A DNA stretch of 64,000 bases from SIG565 sp964607025 (GCA_964607025.1 CAZSIL010000004.1:1-64000); one strand, 5' to 3'; shown: positions 1-6,480, counted from the first letter of the stretch. Made by a program: numbers and translations. The notes: generated by a model from the letters alone, not told the origin.

Positions 1-55
1 GCGCAACTGATTCGTAATCAGTAGGTCGTGGGTTCAAGTCCCATCTTCAGCTCCA
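1..55 (+). tRNA. tRNA-Thr (anticodon CGT), 3' part
   Basis: The window opens inside a tRNA. The anticodon arm is complete (ACTGA, loop TTCGTAA, TCAGT), giving anticodon CGT, which reads the Thr codon ACG. A T arm with TTCAAGT loop, the 3' acceptor strand and an encoded CCA (53-55) follow. The 5' acceptor and D arm lie outside the window. It is followed at once by a terminator and by the cassette region, so its 3' end is the left border of the accessory DNA. Confidence 0.9.
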
Positions 56-93
56 AAAAAATAAGACAGTCTTTGGACTGTCTTATTTTTTAT
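56..93 (+). terminator. Terminator after tRNA-Thr
   Basis: AAGACAGTC and GACTGTCTT form a stem around a short loop, with A-rich 5' and T-rich 3' flanks. This is a typical intrinsic terminator. Confidence 0.9.
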
Positions 94-252
94 CCAATCC
101 GAAGGATTGGTATGTAATCGCCGTTAGGCGTATGTAATCACGCGTAGCGTGTATGGCATCACCGCAGGTGTATCTTCCTTCGGATTGATTACATACCACC
201 TACGGTGGATTACATTCCGACTTCGTCGGATTACATACAATGCTCCGCATTG
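94..252. repeat. Mirror array of mini-hairpins with spacer GTATGTAATC / GATTACATAC
   Basis: Seven or eight perfect mini-palindromes (for example CCAATCC-gaa-GGATTGG, CGCC-gtta-GGCG, CACGC-gta-GCGTG, CCACC-tac-GGTGG, CCGAC-ttc-GTCGG, CAATGC-tcc-GCATTG) are separated by a short spacer. The spacer reads (G)TATGTAATC in the left half and GATTACATA(C) in the right half. Left spacers can therefore pair with right spacers, leaving the mini-hairpins as side branches. AATCCGAAGGA (97-107) also has its exact inverse at 176-186. The last hairpin overlaps the -35 box of the next promoter. No protein is encoded here. Confidence 0.85.
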
Positions 253-278
253 ATTTATTGCCGCTTTTATGCTATAAT
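250..278 (+). promoter_or_regulatory. Cassette promoter 1
   Basis: TTGATT (250-255), 17 bp, TATAAT (273-278). The spacer block GCCGCTTTTATGC is shared with the four other cassette promoters. Unlike them it is followed by a leader of about 110 nt (285-393) that contains the direct repeat ATATAAGTC and no convincing ORF. Confidence 0.85.
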
Positions 279-393
279 AAGAAAAAGTTTGTTGTAATAT
301 AAGTCCAATGGGGTTGTAAGGATTTGCTCCTAACGAGATATAAGTCTGGCAAGTGTGTAGGGTGTTTAATATAGTTCGAAAGAAGGAATTAGA

Positions 394-1434
394 GTGAAAG
401 TTTTAGTTACTGGATTAGGAATAGGTTATGACTTTGGTATATGTGATACTTGTAATATGAATCTGTCTTGGGTTATCAATAACCCTTCTATTTTTCTTTG
501 GGCAGATAAAATTGTAATTCCAGAAGACGCTTTCCGTATTCAATTAGAAGATAATGATAATAAATTTAACAAAGCTGTAAATCTAGTTTTAGATATTGCC
601 AATGATTCAAAAATCATTGAGGCCGTTAATATAAGGGATACTTATACAAAAGTTGTTGGCGAAGAAATAGAAAGAAAAAGTGAAATAGATATCAAAAATA
701 TATTAGAAAATTTCCCAGAAATTACAAAACAGATGAATCAAGGAGTTCCCGGAGAATTTGAATTGAACGGAATGCATTATTGTGGCCCGTATATATCGTC
801 ATTAAATGCAAGTTTGTTTTTGGGACAGGAACTAAATGCTAATTGTTTGTTTAGTGAACCTGATTATAATTTTTTAAAGTATAAGTACGGAATAAGAAAT
901 AATGAATTGGTTTATCAATTTAGAGCATTTGATGATGTTTTCTCTTGTCATCTCCCAAATGAAATGCTTATACATAACTATGCTTTTGTAGATGAAAAGA
1001 CATGTGAAAACTGCAATAAAAGAATCGCTTGTGAAAAAACATATTTGAAAGATATAGAAGAAAGAATGAAGCAAATTATTTTACTCAGAGAACGAGATGA
1101 ATTATATATAGCAAGAGAGGAATTGCAAAAAGTTATTGACAAAACCGAGTATATAAATTCCATTCAATATATTAATGAGATAAAAAAAGAATATGAAGAA
1201 AAACAGATGAGAATTAATAAAAATTTAAAACTTATATTCCCAAAAGTAAAAAGATGGACAAATGTTACCGCATCAATTTCTACGGCTATATCAGTAGGGA
1301 ACCTAATGTCCGGAAATATGGAGGTGGCGGCTATAGCTGGTGGTATATCTGGTTTAAGTAAAATTGTTGATGAGGGAATGAAATATTATGAAAGTAAAAA
1401 TAGTTGGGTTAGTTTTATTAATAAAGGATTATAA
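394..1434 (+). CDS. Hypothetical cassette protein A, cysteine-rich
   Basis: A 346-residue protein I cannot assign to a family. It starts with GTG six bases after AAGGA. It has a CDTC pair near the N terminus (residues 17-20) and a second cluster, CENCNKRIAC, about two thirds along, so a zinc site is possible. A charged, probably coiled-coil stretch follows (about residues 215-285), then a Gly/Ala-rich hydrophobic segment near the C terminus that could insert in a membrane. The gene is more AT-rich than the core genes after 3.9 kb. It is the first and largest member of the cassette array and the only one with a long leader. Function unknown. Confidence 0.75.
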   Translation: MKVLVTGLGIGYDFGICDTCNMNLSWVINNPSIFLWADKIVIPEDAFRIQLEDNDNKFNKAVNLVLDIANDSKIIEAVNIRDTYTKVVGEEIERKSEIDIKNILENFPEITKQMNQGVPGEFELNGMHYCGPYISSLNASLFLGQELNANCLFSEPDYNFLKYKYGIRNNELVYQFRAFDDVFSCHLPNEMLIHNYAFVDEKTCENCNKRIACEKTYLKDIEERMKQIILLRERDELYIAREELQKVIDKTEYINSIQYINEIKKEYEEKQMRINKNLKLIFPKVKRWTNVTASISTAISVGNLMSGNMEVAAIAGGISGLSKIVDEGMKYYESKNSWVSFINKGL

Positions 1435-1473
1435 GAAATTGGTAACAATTTGACATAGACTCGCTTAAACTCC

Positions 1474-1502
1474 TTGCCTCTCCGCCGCTTTTATGCTACA
1501 AT
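1474..1502 (+). promoter_or_regulatory. Cassette promoter 2
   Basis: TTGCCT (1474-1479), 17 bp, TACAAT (1497-1502). The spacer CGCCGCTTTTATGC matches the other cassette promoters. AAGGCGGTGA follows at 1509-1518, so the transcript should begin almost at its Shine-Dalgarno sequence. Confidence 0.85.
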
Positions 1503-1522
1503 ACACCCAAGGCGGTGATGAT

Positions 1523-1903
1523 ATGGAATTGTTAGAGTATCTTAAGTGTAATATTTCAACAAATATTTCATTAGATGAAATAATAAACACATTTAAAGAA
1601 ATGTGCAAAACACCAATAGAAGAAGATTTATTATTGAACGAGTATGGTGTTTATGATTTTACAGGAGAGGATTTGTTCTATTATGATTTGGTAAGACAAT
1701 ATCCTGACGGGGAAGATGAATATTTTCAGCTACGAGTAAGTATAATGTTCTCTCCTGATGAAGAAAATCGTTTTTTACAAGATACTTTGTGGAGCGATGA
1801 TTCTGATGAAAACTTCTTTGATTATATAAAAAAATCAGATGGGTATGCGTACGCAAAGGCACATGAATTTAAGTCTATCGATATAAGAATTGACCAAACT
1901 TAA
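1523..1903 (+). CDS. Hypothetical acidic cassette protein B
   Basis: A 126-residue, strongly acidic, soluble protein of unknown family. ATG 1523 is chosen because it follows AAGGCGGTGA at normal spacing. An earlier in-frame ATG at 1493 lies inside the promoter and cannot be translated from it. There are no membrane segments or recognised motifs. It is rich in Asp, Glu, Tyr and Phe, as small immunity-type proteins often are, but that is only a resemblance. Its 3' flank carries the box that is repeated after cassette E. Confidence 0.7.
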   Translation: MELLEYLKCNISTNISLDEIINTFKEMCKTPIEEDLLLNEYGVYDFTGEDLFYYDLVRQYPDGEDEYFQLRVSIMFSPDEENRFLQDTLWSDDSDENFFDYIKKSDGYAYAKAHEFKSIDIRIDQT

Positions 1904-1913
1904 TGTTATTGTT

Positions 1914-1960
1914 GGAAAATCCTCGGTTTTCACCCAGTTCTTTTTCGGATACGAGAGACA
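1914..1960 (+). repeat. Post-stop cassette box, type 1 copy
   Basis: The segment from GAAAATCCTCGGTTTTC onward is about 90 percent identical, by eye, to 3786-3832 after cassette E. It sits between the stop codon and the terminator in both places. Confidence 0.75.
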
Positions 1961-2000
1961 GAAAAAGAAAAGACACGCAGTGGCGTGTCTTTTCTTTTTC
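1961..2000 (+). terminator. Terminator of cassette B
   Basis: An 18-bp perfect stem: GAAAAAGAAAAGACACGC, loop AGTG, and the exact complement ending in CTTTTTC. Confidence 0.9.
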
Positions 2001-2175
2001 AATGAAATTCGTTCCTTTCGGAACGAGTGAAATATTGCTGCGCAATATGAAATACGCTTTGCGTATGAAATATGCCTTCGGCATATGAAGGAACGAATTT
2101 TATTTCACATTTTCGCAACGCGAAAATATTTCATAATCCGCAAGGATTATTTCATATGGCGTCAGCCATATTTCA
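2001..2175. repeat. Mirror array of mini-hairpins with spacer ATGAAAT / ATTTCAT
   Basis: Same architecture as 94-252 with different sequence. Mini-palindromes TCGTTCC-tttc-GGAACGA, ATTGC-tgc-GCAAT, ATACGC-ttt-GCGTAT and ATATGCC-ttc-GGCATAT are joined by (A/G)TGAAAT. After the turn, ATTTTCGC-aac-GCGAAAAT, AATCC-gcaa-GGATT and ATGGC-gtca-GCCAT are joined by ATTTCA(T/C). AAATTCGTTCC (2005-2015) recurs inverted at 2090-2100. The open frames that run through it on both strands are products of the repeats. Confidence 0.85.
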
Positions 2176-2182
2176 TAAAACC

Positions 2183-2211
2183 TTGCGCCTCCACTGCTTT
2201 TCTGCTATAAT
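2183..2211 (+). promoter_or_regulatory. Cassette promoter 3
   Basis: TTGCGC (2183-2188), 17 bp, TATAAT (2206-2211), then ACACCCAAGGCGGTGA. The -10 to Shine-Dalgarno block is the same as in cassette B. Confidence 0.85.
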
Positions 2212-2232
2212 ACACCCAAGGCGGTGAAAAAA

Positions 2233-2688
2233 ATGAAAAAAAGTTTCGCTTTTGATACTCCTTTTTCAAAAAATGAGTTAATTATGAGATTAAGTGATTT
2301 AACCGATCCAGGTAATTACGGACGATCTTTTTACGGCAAGGTGGATGACAATCACTTTAGCTTGATAAAATGTCAACCGTTTTCTAATCATGTACTTAAT
2401 CCTTGTTTGGAAGGGAAAATTATTGAAACTAACGCCGGCACCAATATTCAATTGAATATCAAATTAAATAGAAATGATAAAGTTGGGTTTATAGTGCTTT
2501 TAGCATTAACATTATGTGCTATGTTATTTTTGGTGGTAAGTGGTATTATATCAAAAACGCTAAATTTCTTTGAGCCAATAGCTATAATGCTGTGTTTTGA
2601 ATTGCTTTGCTCTTTTGTCGGTTATATTATCTTTTCTTTGAAAGCGAAAAAAGCAGTTTTGAGGCTTAAAAAATGCTTGAATAAATAA
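2233..2688 (+). CDS. Small two-helix membrane protein, cassette C
   Basis: A 151-residue protein. ATG 2233 is preferred; the in-frame GTG at 2224 is part of the Shine-Dalgarno block GGCGGTGA. The N-terminal half is soluble and has an FYGKVDDNHFSLIKC stretch. Two hydrophobic segments follow (about residues 83-106 and 114-136), then a Lys-rich end. The layout resembles uncharacterised Firmicutes proteins with a beta-rich N domain and two membrane helices, but I cannot name a family. The stop codon is followed by the 83-bp flank that recurs after cassette D. Confidence 0.7.
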   Translation: MKKSFAFDTPFSKNELIMRLSDLTDPGNYGRSFYGKVDDNHFSLIKCQPFSNHVLNPCLEGKIIETNAGTNIQLNIKLNRNDKVGFIVLLALTLCAMLFLVVSGIISKTLNFFEPIAIMLCFELLCSFVGYIIFSLKAKKAVLRLKKCLNK

Positions 2689-2770
2689 AGAAAATCAGGT
2701 TTTTAGACCGGTTCCATTTTGAGTGTCGGTCCCCAAAATCCCGTTCACGTAAGTGGACGGGATTTTTACT
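2688..2770 (+). repeat. 83-bp cassette flank, copy 1 (box plus terminator)
   Basis: Matches 3256-3338 at 80 of 83 positions by direct comparison. It contains the post-stop box (AAGAAAATCAGG...), a GACCG/CGGTC inverted pair, and the terminator ATCCCGTTCAC-gtaa-GTGGACGGGAT-TTTT. One of the mismatches is in the terminator stem (A here, G in the other copy), which changes an A-T pair to a G-T pair. Confidence 0.85.
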
Positions 2771-2861
2771 TCTTACTTCTTACCTTTTCACTCTTACTTC
2801 AAAATAAAATTCGAACGGGATTTTTGGAAAGTAAGAGGTAATAGTGAATAGTGAAGAGGTA
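2767..2861. repeat. Mirrored heptamer array, junction C/D
   Basis: Five 7-bp units of the type TACTTCT/TCACTCT run from 2767 to 2801. A centre with GGGATTTTTGG follows, then inverse-type units AGTAAGA, GGTAATA, GTGAATA, GTGAAGA and GGTATTG in strict 7-bp register from 2830. The last unit runs into the -35 box of the next promoter. Confidence 0.8.
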
Positions 2862-2890
2862 TTGCGGCTTCGCCGCTTTTATGCTATAAT
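2862..2890 (+). promoter_or_regulatory. Cassette promoter 4
   Basis: TTGCGG (2862-2867), 17 bp with CGCCGCTTTTATGC, TATAAT (2885-2890). A GAGGCGGTGA ribosome site follows. Confidence 0.85.
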
Positions 2891-2912
2891 ACATTTAGAG
2901 GCGGTGATTCAA

Positions 2913-3251
2913 ATGAAAGATAATCAAGATAATAAGTATCCTGTAAGCCTGTTTGTAATTGGAGTTTTAATGAATCTAACAAAAAACTTCTTTTTGTTTT
3001 TACCGAGTATTATTCTACTTATTGTAGGCATATGGGTAAAATGGTGCCTTTTTGTTGGCGTTGCTTTATTGTTGTTAGATGTTACAATTTCGTTAATTGA
3101 ACAGATTCAAATTCGTAATGCTACAATTAATAGTGATAATCCGAATTTCAAAGAATGGCAGGATGCTATCTTGTCATCTGACTGGAAGAATAATATTATG
3201 GATTTAACTGAATCTAAGATTGATGTTACTAATGATAAAGAATCTAACTAA
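2913..3251 (+). CDS. Small membrane protein, cassette D
   Basis: A 112-residue protein starting at ATG 2913, just after GAGGCGGTGA. In-frame codons upstream (from 2844) lie in the heptamer array and promoter. It has a short polar N terminus, then two closely spaced hydrophobic segments (about residues 10-45 and 50-70), and an acidic C-terminal tail. No family recognised. Both flanks are near-copies of those around neighbouring cassettes, while the coding sequence is unrelated to them. Confidence 0.7.
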   Translation: MKDNQDNKYPVSLFVIGVLMNLTKNFFLFLPSIILLIVGIWVKWCLFVGVALLLLDVTISLIEQIQIRNATINSDNPNFKEWQDAILSSDWKNNIMDLTESKIDVTNDKESN

Positions 3252-3255
3252 TATT

Positions 3256-3338
3256 AAGAAAATCAGGTTTTTAGACCGGTTCCATTTTGAGTGTCGGTCC
3301 CAAAAATCCCGTTCACGAAAGTGGGCGGGATTTTTACT
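3256..3338 (+). repeat. 83-bp cassette flank, copy 2 (box plus terminator)
   Basis: Second copy of 2688-2770 with three substitutions. The terminator stem is ATCCCGTTCAC-gaaa-GTGGGCGGGAT-TTTT. Confidence 0.85.
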
Positions 3339-3427
3339 TTTTCACTATTCACTTTTCACTCTTCACTAAATTTGCATTCGGGATTTTTGGGAAGTAATAA
3401 GTAATAGGTAAGAGGTAATAAGTATTG
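3335..3427. repeat. Mirrored heptamer array, junction D/E
   Basis: Five reverse units (TACTTTT, TCACTAT, TCACTTT, TCACTCT, TCACTAA) from 3335 to 3369. A centre with CGGGATTTTTGG follows, then five forward units (AGTAATA twice, GGTAAGA, GGTAATA, AGTATTG) from 3393 to 3427. The final unit supplies the first bases of the -35 box. Confidence 0.8.
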
Positions 3428-3453
3428 CCCCTTTTTCGCTTTTATGCTATAAT
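3425..3453 (+). promoter_or_regulatory. Cassette promoter 5
   Basis: TTGCCC (3425-3430), 17 bp ending TCGCTTTTATGC, TATAAT (3448-3453), then a ribosome site AAGAGGGTGA. Confidence 0.85.
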
Positions 3454-3476
3454 ACACCTAAGAGGGTGAGTTATAT

Positions 3477-3785
3477 ATGGGATGCTTGTTTTTTCCTTTA
3501 GAGTTATTGGTTGACGGTATTATTGAGGGCTGGTTTTACTTGATGGAATGGATAATTCCTGAAAGGTATATTACACGAACGGTCCGAATTGTTTTAAAGG
3601 TTTTTGTTTGGATTCTTTCTAGTTTGCTCTTTGTGATAATGTTCCTAGGTGTTTTTGCTATTATTTCACCAGATCCTGATACACATTTATTGGGGAAATA
3701 TATGATTTTTATACCTCTTGGAATAAGTGTCATTCAAATTCTTTTAGGTATTATTGTGCGTATAATTTCAAAAAAGAAAAAATAA
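3477..3785 (+). CDS. Small membrane protein, cassette E
   Basis: A 102-residue protein with an amphipathic N terminus (about residues 1-28), a helix at about residues 40-62, a second at about 72-95 and a Lys-rich C-terminal tail, so probably an inner-membrane protein. ATG 3477 follows AAGAGGGTGA. Function unknown. It is the last cassette: the next gene, araM, has an ordinary promoter. Confidence 0.7.
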   Translation: MGCLFFPLELLVDGIIEGWFYLMEWIIPERYITRTVRIVLKVFVWILSSLLFVIMFLGVFAIISPDPDTHLLGKYMIFIPLGISVIQILLGIIVRIISKKKK

Positions 3786-3887
3786 AGAAAATCCTCGGTT
3801 TTCAACCAGTTCTTTTTCGGACACGAATGACAAAAATCCCGTTCACGAAGAGCGGGTTTTACTTTTTCACTTTTCAGTTTTACTGAA
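3786..3887 (+). repeat. Right border of cassette array: box, terminator, half heptamer array
   Basis: The type 1 post-stop box (3786-3832) is followed by a terminator (CCCGTTCACGAAGAGCGGG then TTTT, about 3837-3860). Four reverse heptamers follow (TACTTTT, TCACTTT, TCAGTTT, TACTGAA, 3860-3887). There is no forward arm, so the mirrored unit is cut in half exactly where the array meets araM. Confidence 0.7.
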
Positions 3888-3894
3888 TAAAACC

Positions 3895-3923
3895 TTGAAA
3901 AACAAGCAAAAGTATAGTATGAT
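3895..3923 (+). promoter_or_regulatory. Promoter of araM
   Basis: TTGAAA (3895-3900), 17 bp, TATGAT (3918-3923). It lacks the cassette spacer block. Confidence 0.7.
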
Positions 3924-3961
3924 TTTGTCATACGAATTAGGCCTTGCAAGGAGCGATTTAA

Positions 3962-5230
3962 ATGTCTGAAATATTAGAGATTATCAATTCAATATCAGGC
4001 GATTGTGACTGTGGTCTTCATCACAAAACAGCAATCCAAGATATACAAATAGCATCGGGATTAGTTCATAATGTTGGAAATATATTAAGAAAAAACGATT
4101 TCCCGTCTAAGCTTTTATTGGTTGCCGACAAAAACACACTAAAGGCGGCAGATGGCATAGTAGAGAGCTTGAAAGATTTTGATGTATCCTTTAAGATTTA
4201 CGATAATTTGCGCGTGGCAAAAATGGAACATGTGACGGAAATTGAAAATCTGATTTTAAATCAGGATATAGCTGTTTTGTCGGTAGGCACCGGTTCTATT
4301 AACGATCCGTGCAGATTGGCTGCGGCAAGATGCAATAAAAAGCTTTGTATTTTTGCATCGGCACCATCAATGGATGGCTTTGCATCGTACAGCTCTCCCA
4401 TTGTTGCTAATGGATTTAAGTCGAGTTATCCCGCAAAGAGCCCTGAGGTTATAATAGGCGATACCAAAATTTTAGCAAACGCTCCAAAAGAACTTAAATC
4501 CGCCGGATTTGGTGATATGATAGCCAAATACATAGGGCTTGTGGACTGGGAAATATCCCATCTGTTAACGGGAGAAGTATACTGTGAAAAGGTGGCACAA
4601 CTTACTCGCAACGCAGTTGATGAGTTAATGAATATGGCTCATAAGGTGACTCTTAATGATGAGTATACGGCGGGTAAAATCTTTGAGGCCTTATTAAAAA
4701 CCGGTATTGCAATGAGCTTTATGCAAACTCCTCGTCCCGCAAGTGGTGCGGAGCATATCATAGCGCATCTTATAGAATGTATTGAATTGCAGGACGGCAT
4801 TGTCCCAAACCTTCACGGAGATGATGTAGGGGTTTGTACTTTGGAGACGTTAAAATATTATAATAAATTGGCTCAATTACCTTATGTAACAACCCAATAT
4901 GAGTGTGTAAATTGGGACGAGATTTACGATTTTTATGGTCCGTTGCAGGATGAAATAAAAAAACTAAATCATCCGGATAATATTATTGATGCTGTAAGCC
5001 CTAAAAAAATCGAAGAATTATGGGGCGAAATTGCAAAAATAATAAAAAAAGTTCCCTCATATAGCGAATGCAAAACCGCTATGGAGAAAGCAGGATGCAA
5101 AACGACAGTCAAAGATATAAAAAAGAATCAAAAGCTGTTCGATGACTGTGTTAAATATTCACCTTATATGCGAAGAAGACTTACTTTGCTGCGTCTTAAA
5201 AATATGATAAATGAAAGCCCTGATTTTTAA
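3962..5230 (+). CDS. araM: sn-glycerol-1-phosphate dehydrogenase (AraM/EgsA family)
   Basis: A 422-residue protein of the iron-containing alcohol dehydrogenase superfamily. It has the nucleotide-binding GTGSINDPCR, then APSMDGFASYSSP, and the metal ligands expected of the family in GFGDMIAKYIGLVDW (Asp), SGAEHIIAH (His) and NLHGDDVGV (His). The family reduces dihydroxyacetone phosphate to sn-glycerol 1-phosphate with NAD(P)H in the cytoplasm. In Bacillus this feeds heptaprenylglyceryl phosphate synthesis. No prenyltransferase partner is nearby, so the end product here is open. It stands alone behind its own promoter. Confidence 0.85.
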   Translation: MSEILEIINSISGDCDCGLHHKTAIQDIQIASGLVHNVGNILRKNDFPSKLLLVADKNTLKAADGIVESLKDFDVSFKIYDNLRVAKMEHVTEIENLILNQDIAVLSVGTGSINDPCRLAAARCNKKLCIFASAPSMDGFASYSSPIVANGFKSSYPAKSPEVIIGDTKILANAPKELKSAGFGDMIAKYIGLVDWEISHLLTGEVYCEKVAQLTRNAVDELMNMAHKVTLNDEYTAGKIFEALLKTGIAMSFMQTPRPASGAEHIIAHLIECIELQDGIVPNLHGDDVGVCTLETLKYYNKLAQLPYVTTQYECVNWDEIYDFYGPLQDEIKKLNHPDNIIDAVSPKKIEELWGEIAKIIKKVPSYSECKTAMEKAGCKTTVKDIKKNQKLFDDCVKYSPYMRRRLTLLRLKNMINESPDF

Positions 5231-5286
5231 GGTGCATTTTCTTTGTAAAGTTTTTTGTGAAAATTTATTTTGTAAACTTTAGTTGC

Positions 5287-5315
5287 TTGACACATTTTTG
5301 TGTTAGTGCTATAAT
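5287..5315 (+). promoter_or_regulatory. Promoter of nagB
   Basis: TTGACA (5287-5292), 17 bp, TATAAT (5310-5315). A near-consensus sigma-A promoter. Confidence 0.85.
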
Positions 5316-5363
5316 TTTTTCGTTGAGAAATTCAATAAAACATATGTTATAGGAGTGGTAATT

Positions 5364-6149
5364 TTGAAACTGATTATTAAAGACAATTACGAAGCGATGA
5401 GCCAATGGGCAGCCCAGCATATTGCAAACGCGATAAACAACCACAAAGAGAATCGCCCGTTTGTGCTTGGTTTACCAACAGGTTCTTCTCCACTTGGCGT
5501 TTATAGTGAGCTTATTAAAATGAACAAGGCAGGTAAGGTTACCTTTAAAAACGTAGTAACCTTCAATATGGATGAATACGTTGGTTTACCAAGAGAGCAT
5601 GACCAAAGTTATTGGTATTTTATGCACGATAATTTCTTTAATCATATTGATATTCCTGCAGAAAACATTAATATTTTGAACGGTATGGCAGAGGATTTAG
5701 AGGCCGAATGTCAGCGTTACGAGGATAAAATTGCTTCGTATGGCGGAATTGATTTGTTCTTGGGCGGCAGCGGTGTTGATGGACACATTGCATTTAACGA
5801 GCCATTTACTTCATTAACATCGAGAACCGGCGTTCGAGCTTTAACCGAGGACACATTAATTGTTAATTCTCGTTTCTTTGATAACGATGTAAACAAGGTT
5901 CCCAAAACTGCCCTTTCGGTTGGTGTTGGCACCGTATGTGATTCAAAACAGGTACTTTTAGTAATCAATGGACACAATAAGGCACGAGCACTTCGTCATT
6001 GTGTTGAAGGCGGAGTTGACCACGCTTGGACAATCAGTGCATTGCAGATGCATCCGGATGGAATCATTGCTTGTGATGAAGCTGCTTGCGGCGAATTAAA
6101 GGTAGACACTTATAAGTACTTTAAAGAAATCTACAAAAACGAGAAATAA
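5364..6149 (+). CDS. nagB: Glucosamine-6-phosphate deaminase
   Basis: Converts glucosamine 6-phosphate to fructose 6-phosphate and ammonia. The 261 residues match the family length. Seen motifs: LGLPTGSSP (phosphate loop), NMDEYVGL (catalytic Asp), GGSGVDGHIAFNEP (catalytic Asp/His; the usual GGIGEDGH is slightly changed), SRTGVRALT, and VEGGVDHAWTISALQ. TTG 5364 is preferred as start because AGGAG (5351-5355) precedes it by eight bases; the in-frame GTG at 5355 overlaps that site. A nagA is not adjacent. The GH20 hexosaminidase at 29.5 kb could supply the amino sugar. Confidence 0.92.
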   Translation: MKLIIKDNYEAMSQWAAQHIANAINNHKENRPFVLGLPTGSSPLGVYSELIKMNKAGKVTFKNVVTFNMDEYVGLPREHDQSYWYFMHDNFFNHIDIPAENINILNGMAEDLEAECQRYEDKIASYGGIDLFLGGSGVDGHIAFNEPFTSLTSRTGVRALTEDTLIVNSRFFDNDVNKVPKTALSVGVGTVCDSKQVLLVINGHNKARALRHCVEGGVDHAWTISALQMHPDGIIACDEAACGELKVDTYKYFKEIYKNEK

Positions 6150-6170
6150 ATTATAATAAAAGTGATATGA

Positions 6171-6212
6171 TTCGGGGCATCATCCGTAAGGGCGGTGCTC
6201 CGATTTTATTTC
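6171..6212 (+). terminator. Terminator of nagB
   Basis: TCGGGGCATC pairs with GGTGCTCCGA (two G-T pairs), followed by TTTTATTT. Confidence 0.8.
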
Positions 6213-6273
6213 TATACTGTAATAAAAGGCGAAAATCTATAAAAATATTCCATTATTAGAAAAAATATGGTAG

Positions 6274-6480
6274 AATATATCCATAGCTGCTTTAAGCCGA
6301 ACGAAAGTATTTGACTTGTTTTTGATGATAGGTGGTATATCTGAACAAGGTGTCATTGATGCAGCTGGTCTTCTTGCAAAAATGGGCGGAGGAAATGTGT
6401 TCGTGCTTTACACCGTTATTGTTTGGGCATCGGCTATCATTCCTGCATACATTTTTTTGTGGCTCTTGTATGGTATATGA
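6274..6480 (+). pseudogene. Fragment of an ion-transporter-like membrane protein
   Basis: A frame open from 6274 to a TGA at 6478-6480 (ATG at 6325, 51 codons) encodes GGISEQGVIDAAGLLAKMGG followed by a long hydrophobic stretch. The pattern 'GG..E.GVID..A..L....GGN' plus a helix is typical of ArsB/NhaD/SLC13-type permeases. Only one hairpin's worth of such a protein is present and no good ribosome site precedes it. I read it as a remnant. The rest of 6213-6527 shows nothing else that I can support. Confidence 0.4.

Noticed and set aside
94..252. CRISPR-like repeat array
   Set aside because: The repeated spacer is about 9-10 bp, inverts in the second half, and the segments between are palindromes rather than unique spacers; no cas genes are nearby.
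285..393. Riboswitch in the cassette A leader
   Set aside because: A direct repeat and a weak AGGA/TCCT stem are present, but no conserved core of a known riboswitch class is visible.
1493..1522. Earlier ATG start for cassette gene B
   Set aside because: It lies inside the promoter (overlaps the -10 box at 1497-1502), so it would not be in the transcript.
1875..2088. Two overlapping open frames on opposite strands (61 and 69 codons)
   Set aside because: They run through a terminator and the mirror-hairpin array, lack ribosome sites and have repeat-derived composition.
241..3890. Classical integron
   Set aside because: Each cassette has its own promoter, junctions lack GTTRRRY/RYYYAAC core sites that I can see, and no tyrosine integrase is present in the window.
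5231..5286. AAAGTTT...AAACTTT hairpin after araM as a terminator
   Set aside because: Only seven A/T-rich pairs with a loop of about 20 nt and no T run; too weak to support.
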